Of a stretch of 41,510 nt of DNA, positions 34,122 to 41,510 are shown one piece after another (position 1 is the first letter of the stretch; each line of letters opens with the position of its first letter). Origin of the DNA: Shewanella sp. CG12_big_fil_rev_8_21_14_0_65_47_15. Lineage in GTDB: Bacteria; Pseudomonadota; Gammaproteobacteria; Enterobacterales; Shewanellaceae. Below the pieces are notes generated by a model, which had not been told where the DNA came from, searched no databases, and saw only the letters and a list, made by a program, of their open reading frames with translations. The stretch covers positions 1-41,510 of the forward strand of contig NZ_PFGL01000059.1 in the NCBI RefSeq assembly GCF_002783505.1, given 5' to 3'. The translations under genes and the position numbers were made by a program.

Positions 34122-35477
34122 TTAGACGCCTTCAAACAGATTTTCGTGCAGTGCTTTAACCACCTGCGCCGCTTCCGCTTCGGCCACTAACACACATAAA
34201 TTATGTGGGCTGGCACCTTGGCAAATCATCCGCACATTGTGGGGCTCTAGCACTTCAAACACTCGGCGACAAATACCCGGCGTGGTCGCAATTCGGTTAC
34301 CGATAATAGCCACTAAGGCTAAGCCATCCTCGACCCGTACACGGCAATGTTGTGATAACTCTTGCAACAATACCTCACTCAACAGGCCTTGACCGCTGGA
34401 ATCCGAGCCGGTTTTATCGAGTGTGAGTGATACGTTCACTTCAGAGGTGGTAATTAAATCCACACTGATCTTATGCCTTGCCAAGGTTGCAAAGGTCTCG
34501 GCCAAAAAACCCTGAGCATGCAGCATTTGTAGGCTGTGGAGATTTAGCAGGGTTTGATCGCGGCGCAGTGCTACGGCGCGGAAAACGGGCGCATCTTCCA
34601 CTTGGTGACGGATCCAAGTGCCCCCCTTTTCAGGCTCTTTGCTCGAACCCACAAACACTTGGATTTGCTGACGAACGGCGGGAAGAATCGTCGCCGGATG
34701 CAATACCTTGGCACCAAAGGTCGCCATCTCGGCGGCTTCATTGAAACTGATTTCGGCAATAGGGTGCGCATTAGGTGCAAGGCGGGGATCGGTAGTATAA
34801 ATGCCTGCCACATCGGTCCAAATCTCTACCGCTGAAGCATTTAAGGCTTCCGCTAATAACGCAGCAGAATAGTCGCTACCACCGCGGCCAAGTGTAGTGG
34901 TTTGCCCTGCTTCATCTGCACCAATAAAACCTTGGGTCACAATCACTTGTTCAGATAAAAGTGGTAGTAAGTGCTCACGGGAAAGCAAAGCAATCTGTTC
35001 AACCTGAGGCTCAGCACGGCCAAAGTGGCTATCGGTACGCAGCACACGGCGCACATCAAATGCACTCGAATTCGCGCCTTTTTCACGCAGTACCGCCGCA
35101 AATAACGCGGAGGAGCATTGCTCGCCGAGGGACAGTAATTCATCCATAGTGGCTTTGCTGCGCGTTGAGGCTAAAGCTTCGCTCAATACCGCCATGCGAC
35201 TTAACAGCTTATCCAACGCGGCAGCAACATCGTTGGGACGACCGAGTTTATCTAAGATAGCGTATTGAATTTGAGCAATTTGTTTTAATCGCTGCAAACG
35301 ACCATCGTCGTTAATCGACTCTTGGGTGAGTTCAACCAGTAGGTTGGTCACGCCGCTCGAGGCGCTGACTGCCACTAAACGGCAAGCGGCATTAGCCAGC
35401 ACAATATCGGCGCAGCGATTCATCGCACCGTAATCGGCAACCGAGGTACCACCAAATTTTGCGACAACGAGGGACAT
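34122..35477 (-). CDS. lysC: Lysine-sensitive aspartokinase III
   Basis: Phosphorylates aspartate, the committed step to lysine, threonine and methionine. The start at ATG 35477 has GGAGGTG about 8 bp upstream; an upstream frame to 35507 is not supported. 451 aa. N-terminal AK motif VVAKFGGTSVADYGAM, then GFIGADEAGQTTTLGRGGSDYSAALLAEALNA and WTDVAGIYTTDPRLAPNA. The C-terminal ACT domains (from about residue 300) bind lysine (ISVDLITTSEVNVSLTLD). A lysine riboswitch and a 23-codon upstream ORF lie in the leader. Confidence 0.95.
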   Translation of the reverse strand: MSLVVAKFGGTSVADYGAMNRCADIVLANAACRLVAVSASSGVTNLLVELTQESINDDGRLQRLKQIAQIQYAILDKLGRPNDVAAALDKLLSRMAVLSEALASTRSKATMDELLSLGEQCSSALFAAVLREKGANSSAFDVRRVLRTDSHFGRAEPQVEQIALLSREHLLPLLSEQVIVTQGFIGADEAGQTTTLGRGGSDYSAALLAEALNASAVEIWTDVAGIYTTDPRLAPNAHPIAEISFNEAAEMATFGAKVLHPATILPAVRQQIQVFVGSSKEPEKGGTWIRHQVEDAPVFRAVALRRDQTLLNLHSLQMLHAQGFLAETFATLARHKISVDLITTSEVNVSLTLDKTGSDSSGQGLLSEVLLQELSQHCRVRVEDGLALVAIIGNRIATTPGICRRVFEVLEPHNVRMICQGASPHNLCVLVAEAEAAQVVKALHENLFEGV

Positions 35478-35548
35478 TAGCGCACCTCCGTGAAACACGT
35501 AGGGCAAGGAATAAACGCAGCTTGAATAAGATATTGATTAACTAACAT
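35477..35548 (-). CDS. 23-residue leader peptide overlapping lysC start
   Basis: ATG at 35548 has GGAG 7 bp upstream. The ORF ends in TAA whose last A is the first base of the lysC ATG (TAATG), so translating ribosomes would be released onto the lysC start. The peptide begins MLVNQYLIQ and has a CPTC motif followed by FTEVR at its end. The lysC Shine-Dalgarno GGAGGTG is inside it. Whether it is translated is not known; conservation in related species would decide. Confidence 0.5.
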   Translation of the reverse strand: MLVNQYLIQAAFIPCPTCFTEVR

Positions 35549-35555
35549 GATCACA

Positions 35556-35578
35556 CTCCGAACTAACTTCGTTCGAAG
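35556..35578 (-). promoter_or_regulatory. Hairpin sequestering the leader-ORF Shine-Dalgarno
   Basis: On the minus strand CTTCGAAC pairs with GTTCGGAG (8 bp, one G-U) across a 7-nt loop (GAAGTTA). The 3' arm contains the GGAG that precedes the 23-codon ORF. It is positioned between the lysine aptamer and that ORF, where an expression platform would sit. Confidence 0.6.
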
Positions 35579-35632
35579 AGCCTGGTGCTCAATGATAACG
35601 CACCCCAATAGAAGGGAAACAGCAATCGTCAC

Positions 35633-35797
35633 CAGAAGCTCTCCACCAATTACAGGTGACAATCGTTAGGATTCAGCCTAAGCGACCGACATAAACATGC
35701 AGCAACCATATCTATGCCTCGGCGTTAATCTCCCTCATCAGTCATCGCTGGAGTTTGTGCTCCTCTGACCGACTACCTAGTTAACGCTCCTCTTCTG
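35633..35797 (-). promoter_or_regulatory. Lysine riboswitch (L box) aptamer
   Basis: The minus-strand sequence starts with AGAAGAGGAGCG and contains CAGAGGAGC, AACGCCGAGG, GTCGGTCGCTTAGGCTGAATCC and ends with GCTTCTGG. This follows the order seen in the E. coli lysC L box. P1 can form between CAGAAG (35792-35797) and CTTCTG (35633-35638). The downstream segment CACCAG (about 35581-35586) can pair with CTGGTG that overlaps the 3' strand of P1, a candidate switching helix. It controls lysC, and by operon structure the M14 gene. Confidence 0.9.
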
Positions 35798-35823
35798 TTC
35801 CTTTCCGCCGGAAAGGGACGAAA

Positions 35824-35853
35824 AAAGTAGCAATAAACCCCTAATGAAGTCAA
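35824..35853 (-). promoter_or_regulatory. Sigma-70-like promoter of the lysC leader
   Basis: On the minus strand TTGACT (-35, 35848-35853) and TACTTT (-10, 35824-35829) are separated by 18 bp. A TG-extended -10 is present. The transcription start would be near 35816, about 20 bp before the aptamer. Confidence 0.65.
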
Positions 35854-35907
35854 TGCTAATTTCATAACAAATGAATAATTTAAATAAAATCGCTTAAAAA
35901 TAGATGA

Positions 35908-36342
35908 TTATGCGTCTAAATCCGGTAATTCATACACAAGCTGCACATAATCACTAAATTTACCTAAACAAACCTCATCCCGCTCTACCAGAGTGCAAGG
36001 TACTAAGCTCACTTCACCTTGCTCCACCATATAAATGGCGTACTGATTAAATTTTTTACCCAGTTGCAGCGCCATCGTTCTATCGATAAATACGGCCCAA
36101 CTTTTTTCCATATGGGATAAATCCGGCGCCGCGCCGACCAAGGCACGGTATGGACCGCCCAATAATTCAATTTCACGGAGAAGTTGGCGATCGAGTAAAC
36201 GGTTTTGACTGGGAGAAAGCAGCTTTGAAGCGGGATTATGGGCGGTAATAACAGCAAAGGAAAAATCGCAGGATAGTGCTTGAGTAAGCAAAAACAACGG
36301 CGTTTGATAACACTGCCACAAATCTTGAGTCGTATTGTCCAT
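35908..36342 (-). CDS. DUF3293 family protein
   Basis: A 144-residue protein with FSFAVITAHNPASKLLSPSQNRLLDRQLLREIELLGGPYRALVGAAPDLSHMEKSWAVF and KKFNQYAIYMVEQGEVSLVPC, which I recognise as the DUF3293 pattern (ITAHNP...N...L). No known function, no signal or membrane segment. The start ATG is the only one in the frame near the edge of homology. It is divergent from arcA and in the same direction as lysC but separated by that gene's own promoter. Confidence 0.82.
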   Translation of the reverse strand: MDNTTQDLWQCYQTPLFLLTQALSCDFSFAVITAHNPASKLLSPSQNRLLDRQLLREIELLGGPYRALVGAAPDLSHMEKSWAVFIDRTMALQLGKKFNQYAIYMVEQGEVSLVPCTLVERDEVCLGKFSDYVQLVYELPDLDA

Positions 36343-36929
36343 TGGTTGTCTAATCGAAAAATGAACCCGCGTTAGTGTAGCAGAGTGAGAATAAAAACCA
36401 AATAGGCGTGAACTAGCTCACAAGAATCAAAAATACATTAGCTATACTAATCAATGACTAAAGTAAATATCATGGTAAATCTTGGCTTCACCTTGAATTT
36501 TGTTAACATTTCATTTGTTAACAAATGCCTAAAACGAGTACAATGAAGTCACTGGCCTAGTTGGGCAAAAAGCCAAGATGCTTAGTGTTCAATATAGTTT
36601 GTTACATTTATCTGCAGAGATAACATAGGCTGGCCAGACATCTGTTTAAAATGTGTTCTACATTTGATTTATCATTTAAACATTTAAAAAAAACAATAGT
36701 TAAGGAACTATTTCTAACTATTGCTTATCGAAGTTGATACTGGTTACGTTTAATCGCATTACACTTTAAACGTGCACTTTTATATACATCCTGACATGTC
36801 GCCGTAAAGATCTTTCCTTTAGAAGCACAGAGCAGTCCGAGAAAGTATCAACATTTTTATGAATATAAGCGTCCGATGTAAGTGGTGCTTATGGTTAGAA
36901 TAAAATTGGTTAAAATTTAGGTAAATAAC
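36343..36929. other. 587-bp AT-rich leader region of arcA
   Basis: No credible ORF. Visible elements: a direct repeat TGTTAACA at 36501-36508 and 36516-36523 (15 bp apart), the second inside the palindrome TTTGTTAACAAA; and a hairpin CAATAGTTA/TAACTATTG (36694-36702 with 36715-36723) whose minus strand is followed by TTTTTTTT, resembling an AU-rich intrinsic terminator. The region should contain arcA promoters, which I could not fix. A small RNA here is possible but not shown. Confidence 0.5.
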
Positions 36930-37646
36930 ATGCAAAATCCGCACATTCTGATCGTTGAAGATGAAGCCGTTACCCGTAACACGCTGAGAAGTATTTTCGA
37001 GGCAGAAGGGTATGTGGTAACTGAGGCCAATGATGGCGCAGAAATGCATAAGGCTATGCAGGAAAACAAAATTAACTTGGTGGTTATGGATATTAACTTA
37101 CCAGGTAAAAACGGTCTGTTGTTGGCACGTGAACTGCGTGAAATCAACAATATCGGTCTTATCTTCCTGACGGGCCGTGACAACGAAGTCGACAAGATTC
37201 TTGGACTTGAAATTGGCGCGGACGATTATATTACCAAGCCGTTCAACCCACGTGAATTAACGATCCGTGCTCGCAACCTTCTGACTCGCGTCAACAGCGC
37301 TGGCAACGAAGTCGAAGAAAAAAGCTCTGTCGAATACTATCGTTTCAACGATTGGAGCCTAGAGATCAACAGTCGTTCACTGGTGAGCCCACAGGGTGAA
37401 TCCTACAAACTGCCACGTAGCGAATTCCGCGCTATGCTGCACTTTGTTGAAAACCCAGGCAAAATCCTAACTCGTGCCGATCTGCTGATGAAAATGACTG
37501 GCCGTGAGTTAAAGCCACACGATCGTACCGTTGACGTGACTATTCGTCGTATCCGTAAGCACTTCGAAAGCTTGCCAGATACGCCAGAAATCATCGCGAC
37601 TATCCACGGTGAAGGCTACCGTTTCTGCGGTAACTTAGAAGACTAA
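36930..37646 (+). CDS. arcA: Aerobic respiration control response regulator ArcA
   Basis: A 238-residue OmpR/PhoB-type regulator. Receiver domain with acidic residues 10-12 (VEDEA), phospho-acceptor Asp54 ([16 protein letters not shown]) and [37 protein letters not shown] matches E. coli ArcA closely. The winged-helix C-terminal domain contains [24 protein letters not shown] and ends [16 protein letters not shown]. Controls the switch between aerobic and anaerobic metabolism, although in Shewanella the cognate sensor is split (ArcS/HptA). The ribosome-binding site is weak. An intrinsic terminator follows. Confidence 0.96.
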   Translation: MQNPHILIVEDEAVTRNTLRSIFEAEGYVVTEANDGAEMHKAMQENKINLVVMDINLPGKNGLLLARELREINNIGLIFLTGRDNEVDKILGLEIGADDYITKPFNPRELTIRARNLLTRVNSAGNEVEEKSSVEYYRFNDWSLEINSRSLVSPQGESYKLPRSEFRAMLHFVENPGKILTRADLLMKMTGRELKPHDRTVDVTIRRIRKHFESLPDTPEIIATIHGEGYRFCGNLED

Positions 37647-37672
37647 TCTTCTATTACCCGATCCCATGCAAT

Positions 37673-37702
37673 AAAAACCAGATCCGAGGATCTGGTTTTT
37701 TT
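37673..37702. terminator. Bidirectional terminator between arcA and the S9 peptidase gene
   Basis: Perfect 13-bp arms AAAAACCAGATCC/GGATCTGGTTTTT (37673-37685 with 37688-37700), a T run on both strands. Confidence 0.88.
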
Positions 37703-37709
37703 ATGCCTA

Positions 37710-40013
37710 TTACTTAGCGCTCTTAAGCTGTCGAACGAGGAAATCCGCTAATGAGCAGTATAAGTGATTACGCACTTTCTCGCCGCGCATCGAATGTTTA
37801 GATCCCGGATAGTCGATCATCTGGAACAGTTTGCCTTCGTCCTGCAGCGCCTTATAAACCCGAGTACTGTTTTCAAACAAGACATTATCGTCGGCCATAC
37901 CGTGATACATCAACAGACCCGCTTGATAGTTTTTCACATAAGGGAACACGCTGCTGGCTTCATAACCCTGTTCATTACCTTCGGGGTGACCTAAGTAACG
38001 CTCAGTATAATGGGTGTCATACAAGCGCCAGTCGGTCACAGGTGCGCCCGAAATCGCGGCTTTAAAGTAATCTGGTGCCTTAAATAGACTCATTAACGCC
38101 ATATAACCGCCGTAGCTATGGCCGTAAATCGCCACATTATCGGCATCGACAAAGGGCAAACTGCGTAAATACTCCACCCCCACTTTTTGATCATTCACTT
38201 CCGCTTCGCCCAAATGGCGGTAAATCACCTGCTCAAACCGAGTACCTCGATGAGCGCTGCCGCGGTTATCTAATTGGAATACTACATAGCCTTGTTGCAC
38301 CAGATACTGGGTAAAATAATCCTGCTCGCTCCAGCTATTGGTCACCAACTGCGCATGTGGGCCGCCATAAACCCGTACTACGACAGGATATTTCTTGCTC
38401 GCATCGAAGGGCACAGGTTTGAATAAACGAGTTTGCAGCACTTGGCCATCTTCGGCTTTCAGTTCACCAAATTCGGGAATTTGCCACAGACCCGCATAGT
38501 CGTACAGAGGATGACCTTGCTTGACTGCATTTTGCTCGACCCAAGCCAGTTGTTGGCCCTTGTCACCGTGCAAACTGATTTGCGGTGGCTGAGATAAGCT
38601 GTTGAAATAATCGAGATACACACTCTGATTATCGGCGAAAACGGGATCGTGCATCCCCGCTTGCTTGCTCACGCGCTCAACCTTGCCGCCCGCTAATGGC
38701 ACGCGATAAAGCTGTTTCTCGATTGGCGTGTCTTTGCGACCAGTGAAATACACCCAGCCTGCGGTTTCATCTATGTACTCCAACGCATCGACGGCCCACT
38801 CGCCCTGAGTCAATTGCGTTTTAAGTTTGCCTTTTAAGTCAAACAGATACAGATGATTAAAACCATCACGCTCAGACGCCCAAATAAACGCCGACTGCTG
38901 CTTTAAAAAATGCAGATCGTTATTGAGATTTACCCAAGCATCGCTGCGTTCTTTCACTAAGGTTTTTGGTTTAGTCAGCGCATCTAACGCCACTAACTGT
39001 AAATCGAGCTGATGCTGATCGCGGCTCTGCCACTGGAACGACAGGTGTTTGCTACCCGGCAGCCAATCGACGCGCGGCAGGTAAATATCCTTATTTTTAT
39101 CATCACTTAAGGTTACCCAATTGATGACCTTATCTTTTAGCGTGACCACAGCTAATGCGATGTCGACATTGTTCTTACCTGCGGCAGGATAACGCTGCTC
39201 AGTAAGCTTTATACCATCGGCATAGATCTCGTTGCGCGTCACTTGCTCAACCGCAGACTCATCGATACGGGTGAAGGCGATGGCCGATTCATCGGGCGCC
39301 CACCAGTAACCTGTCATGCGATCCATTTCTTCCTGAGCGACAAACTCGGCCATGGCATTTTTAATCGCCCCGCCACCATCGGTCGTCATGGCCTCAAGTT
39401 TTTTGCTCGTCAGATCTAACACATACAGGTTTTGATCCCGCACGAAAGACACAAAATGTCCCTTGGGCGATAGACGTGCATCTGTGGCAAAGCCTTCGCC
39501 AATCGGCAGTTGGGTCACGCTATTGTCGGCCAGGGAAAAGTAATACAGATTGCCAGAGGCCGGGATTAATAGCGCTTGGCTATCATCGGCCCAGAAGTAC
39601 TCCATAATGCCTTCGCCATAAATACGTTGGCGCTCGCGGCGGGCTTTTTCTTCATCGGATAATTCATTGGTCGCGAGTTTATCGGCATTTAATAGCAGGC
39701 TCGACTCACCGGTTTTGACATCCATCTGCCAGAGATCATAAAAACTTTGATTATCTTTACGGCCAGCAAGATAGGTAACCCGCTGGCCATCGGGGGACAA
39801 TTTCAAACCACGGGGACTGGTGCCCGCTAAGGCAGGCGAGGCATTCATTCGCTCAATCGTCAGTGGCTGTTTGCCACCTACCATTGCCAAAGCTGGGGTC
39901 GTTGCTGAAATCATAGCTGTCGAAATCATGGCCATTTGGCTCGCTATCAGTAAGGGAACGGCGCGCACCTTAAGCGAGCGCGCAGGGAACCAAGTTAACC
40001 TATTTTTAATCAT
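37710..40013 (-). CDS. Dipeptidyl-peptidase-IV-like serine peptidase (S9 family)
   Basis: The preferred ATG (40013) has AAGGA 7 bp upstream, and is 767 aa; a longer frame to 40103 has no support. The N-terminus has a signal-like hydrophobic stretch (VPLLIASQMAMISTAMISATTPALA). An N-terminal beta-propeller is followed by the alpha/beta-hydrolase domain with GHSYGGYMAL (Ser about 633), HGMADDNV (Asp about 708) and PGSKHSMRG (His about 740). A double-Glu segment (VAQEEMDRMTGYWWAPDE) resembles the S9B N-terminus-binding motif, so it likely cleaves X-Pro or X-Ala dipeptides in the periplasm. Prolyl tripeptidyl peptidase is the alternative. Confidence 0.9.
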   Translation of the reverse strand: MIKNRLTWFPARSLKVRAVPLLIASQMAMISTAMISATTPALAMVGGKQPLTIERMNASPALAGTSPRGLKLSPDGQRVTYLAGRKDNQSFYDLWQMDVKTGESSLLLNADKLATNELSDEEKARRERQRIYGEGIMEYFWADDSQALLIPASGNLYYFSLADNSVTQLPIGEGFATDARLSPKGHFVSFVRDQNLYVLDLTSKKLEAMTTDGGGAIKNAMAEFVAQEEMDRMTGYWWAPDESAIAFTRIDESAVEQVTRNEIYADGIKLTEQRYPAAGKNNVDIALAVVTLKDKVINWVTLSDDKNKDIYLPRVDWLPGSKHLSFQWQSRDQHQLDLQLVALDALTKPKTLVKERSDAWVNLNNDLHFLKQQSAFIWASERDGFNHLYLFDLKGKLKTQLTQGEWAVDALEYIDETAGWVYFTGRKDTPIEKQLYRVPLAGGKVERVSKQAGMHDPVFADNQSVYLDYFNSLSQPPQISLHGDKGQQLAWVEQNAVKQGHPLYDYAGLWQIPEFGELKAEDGQVLQTRLFKPVPFDASKKYPVVVRVYGGPHAQLVTNSWSEQDYFTQYLVQQGYVVFQLDNRGSAHRGTRFEQVIYRHLGEAEVNDQKVGVEYLRSLPFVDADNVAIYGHSYGGYMALMSLFKAPDYFKAAISGAPVTDWRLYDTHYTERYLGHPEGNEQGYEASSVFPYVKNYQAGLLMYHGMADDNVLFENSTRVYKALQDEGKLFQMIDYPGSKHSMRGEKVRNHLYCSLADFLVRQLKSAK

Positions 40014-40277
40014 TATTATTCCTTGGAAATATATTCGCCTTAGGCTGGCGATTAAAAAACTGCCGCCATTGTGCCAGAGGCGCGCTACAAATAGAAAGCG
40101 CATGCAATATGCCGATACAAATTAGGATCATCCCGTAGGCTCAGTCCAAATAATCCCTAAAAGCCTTAATATTCGCTAAAAGCATCAGCAACATCGCTGA
40201 AATTGTCGACTAACTGAGTTATCATTCGCGGCAAATAACGAAATTGACCTCATTGTTGAACCCCTAAAGGACATAAC

Positions 40278-41285
40278 ATGCAGACTCTGGCCCAGCACCT
40301 GACCTCACAGGCAGTGAACGACTCCCTCTCCCACTTGATTTTAACCTTAGCCGACACCTCAAAAGCCATTAGCCATGCCGTACGTCACGGTGCGCTTGCA
40401 GGCGTGTTAGGCGCGACTGAGCAGGAAAACGTCCAAGGTGAAACCCAGAAGAAACTGGATATCATCACCAATGACATGCTCAAAGATGCATTAAAAGCCG
40501 ACGGTACAGTACGCGGTTTGGCATCGGAAGAAGAAGATCATGTAGTTGAAGTCAGCCAAAATGGCCAATATCTAGTGTGTTTCGACCCGCTCGATGGCTC
40601 ATCTAATATTGATATCAACTCGTTAGTCGGCACGATTTTCTCTATATTACCAGCAGCAAAGGGGCCCGCCCCTGCTGGCGAGTTGACTGAAACTAGCTTT
40701 TTACAATCTGGCCGTGCGCAATTAGCAGCAGGTTATGTACTCTATGGTCCATCGACCATGCTGGCATTAACCACAGGTAAAGGTGTGCAACTGTTTACTT
40801 TGCACCCAGAAACCAATGAGTTTTTACTGACCAACGCCGCCATGAGCATTAGCCCTGACACTCAAGAGTTTGCCATTAACATGTCGAACCAACGTTTTTG
40901 GGAAGCGCCAATGCAGACCTATATTGCCGATTTACTGCTCGGTAAAATTGGCCCACGCGAAAAATCATTCAACATGCGCTGGATCGCGGCCATGGTCGGC
41001 GATGTACACCGCGTGCTTTCACGCGGCGGTATTTTCACCTACCCAACCGACAATAAAGATCCGAAAAAACCGTACAAGCTGCGCTTAATGTACGAAGCCA
41101 ACCCAATGGCTTTCTTAGTCGAGCAAGCCGGAGGTAAAGCTTCTACGGGTTATGAAACCATTTTAGATATTCAACCAACACAAATTCACCAACGGGTTGC
41201 GGTGATTTTAGGTAGCGCCAATGAAGTAGACGCTTGCCTTAGCTACCATGGTATCGATTACAGCGAAGAACCTGATTTAGAGTAA
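40278..41285 (+). CDS. fbp: Class I fructose-1,6-bisphosphatase
   Basis: Gluconeogenic enzyme, 335 aa, metal-dependent. The metal and phosphate site motif [23 protein letters not shown] lies near residue 95. Further landmarks are ASEEEDH (acidic residues) around residue 80, [42 protein letters not shown], and the preceding [11 protein letters not shown]. An AAAGGA ribosome-binding site sits before the ATG. It is divergent from the S9 peptidase gene over 264 bp and ends at an intrinsic terminator. Confidence 0.96.
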   Translation: MQTLAQHLTSQAVNDSLSHLILTLADTSKAISHAVRHGALAGVLGATEQENVQGETQKKLDIITNDMLKDALKADGTVRGLASEEEDHVVEVSQNGQYLVCFDPLDGSSNIDINSLVGTIFSILPAAKGPAPAGELTETSFLQSGRAQLAAGYVLYGPSTMLALTTGKGVQLFTLHPETNEFLLTNAAMSISPDTQEFAINMSNQRFWEAPMQTYIADLLLGKIGPREKSFNMRWIAAMVGDVHRVLSRGGIFTYPTDNKDPKKPYKLRLMYEANPMAFLVEQAGGKASTGYETILDIQPTQIHQRVAVILGSANEVDACLSYHGIDYSEEPDLE

Positions 41286-41316
41286 GCTGAATCGCTTAGA
41301 TTCTGGTTTTGCTGAT

Positions 41317-41345
41317 AAAAGCCACTGATTACAGTGGCTTTTTTG
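41317..41345 (+). terminator. Intrinsic terminator for fbp
   Basis: 11-bp stem AAAAGCCACTG/CAGTGGCTTTT (41317-41327 with 41332-41342), followed by more T. It lies about 30 bp past the fbp stop. Confidence 0.88.
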
Positions 41346-41348
41346 TTG

Positions 41349-41472
41349 TCGCAGAATGCGACATTTGGGTTTTATACGGCTTTACCGCCGGAGTAATTGC
41401 GGCCTTACGGCCGAGGTAAACCAAAGTCGTGGGGCTTCACCCCACACCCGACCAAGGAGGACTGCTCGTCCT
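41349..41472. repeat. Second mini-hairpin array after fbp
   Basis: Five short inverted repeats follow one another: TCGCA-GAA-TGCGA (41349-41361), CGG-CTTTA-CCG (41378-41388), CGGCC-TTAC-GGCCG (41400-41413), GTGGGG-CTTCA-CCCCAC (41429-41445) and AGGAC-TGCTC-GTCCT (41458-41472). The sequence has no ORF of note and continues close to the window end. It is similar in style, though not in sequence, to the array at 4216-4332. Confidence 0.55.
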
Positions 41473-41510
41473 ATCAAAAACGTCCATGTTAAATAGCCAG
41501 CTCGATATCC

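Noticed and set aside
35477..35662. 61-codon minus-strand frame reaching into the lysine riboswitch
   Set aside because: Its start lies in the aptamer's 3' side and lacks a ribosome-binding site. It shares the frame of the 23-codon ORF, which has a good site, so only the shorter one was kept.
1..41510. CRISPR arrays, insertion sequences, prophage genes, tRNA and rRNA
   Set aside because: I scanned for regularly spaced repeats, transposase-like proteins, integrases and tRNA-like cloverleaf segments and saw none. Absence rests on reading only, not on a tool.

Overview
The window looks like a chromosomal segment of a Shewanella species, probably from the S. oneidensis / S. putrefaciens side of the genus. 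The reasons are family-level recognition of the proteins: a lone NarQ/NarP pair next to a pentahaem NrfA nitrite reductase, a TyrA-type dye-decolorizing peroxidase whose catalytic residues fall at D151/H224/R242, ArcA, an aspartokinase III gene behind a lysine riboswitch, and the gammaproteobacterial zapA-6S RNA-ygfA block. I see no IS element, phage gene, CRISPR array, tRNA or rRNA. Most of the window is core chromosome with a few small unknown genes.

Layout. 1-5500: ubiquinone hydroxylases ubiI (cut by the window edge) and ubiH with ygfB on the minus strand, divergent from zapA, 6S RNA (ssrS) and ygfA; then a mini-hairpin repeat array, folM, and a 5'-truncated DUF393 relic. 5500-12000: mdh divergent from argR (with an ARG box between), a Rossmann-fold reductase divergent from its probable LysR regulator, the Dyp peroxidase and gamma-glutamyltranspeptidase. 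12000-20400: a small Cys-motif membrane protein, a glutathione transferase, ferredoxin-NADP reductase, a DUF5610 protein, a secreted histidine phosphatase paired with an FMN glutamate-synthase-like membrane protein, two small unknown proteins, an Atm1-type ABC exporter and a 58-residue protein. 20400-27000: aroG, a TPR lipoprotein, a small secreted protein, the glnK-amtB ammonium operon with sigma-54 and NtrC-like sites, an isochorismatase-family hydrolase and a small beta-barrel protein. 27000-36350: nrfA, narQ-narP, yacL, zntB and a lysine-riboswitch operon (small upstream ORF, lysC, M14-family hydrolase), then a DUF3293 gene. 36350-41510: arcA with a long AT-rich leader, a dipeptidyl-peptidase-IV-like S9 enzyme, fbp, and a second mini-hairpin array.

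How the parts connect. Several sets form clear regulatory units: nitrate/nitrite sensing (NarQP) beside its likely target nrfA, with NarP-type heptamers and an FNR-like site in the shared intergenic region; nitrogen control of glnK-amtB; arginine control of argR; lysine control of lysC. The most unusual signal is in the lysC leader. Between the riboswitch and lysC lies a 23-codon ORF with a good Shine-Dalgarno sequence. That sequence is buried in an 8-bp hairpin, and the ORF's stop codon overlaps the lysC start (TAATG), which suggests translational coupling under riboswitch control. Functions are assigned by family recognition from sequence alone; no database search was run.
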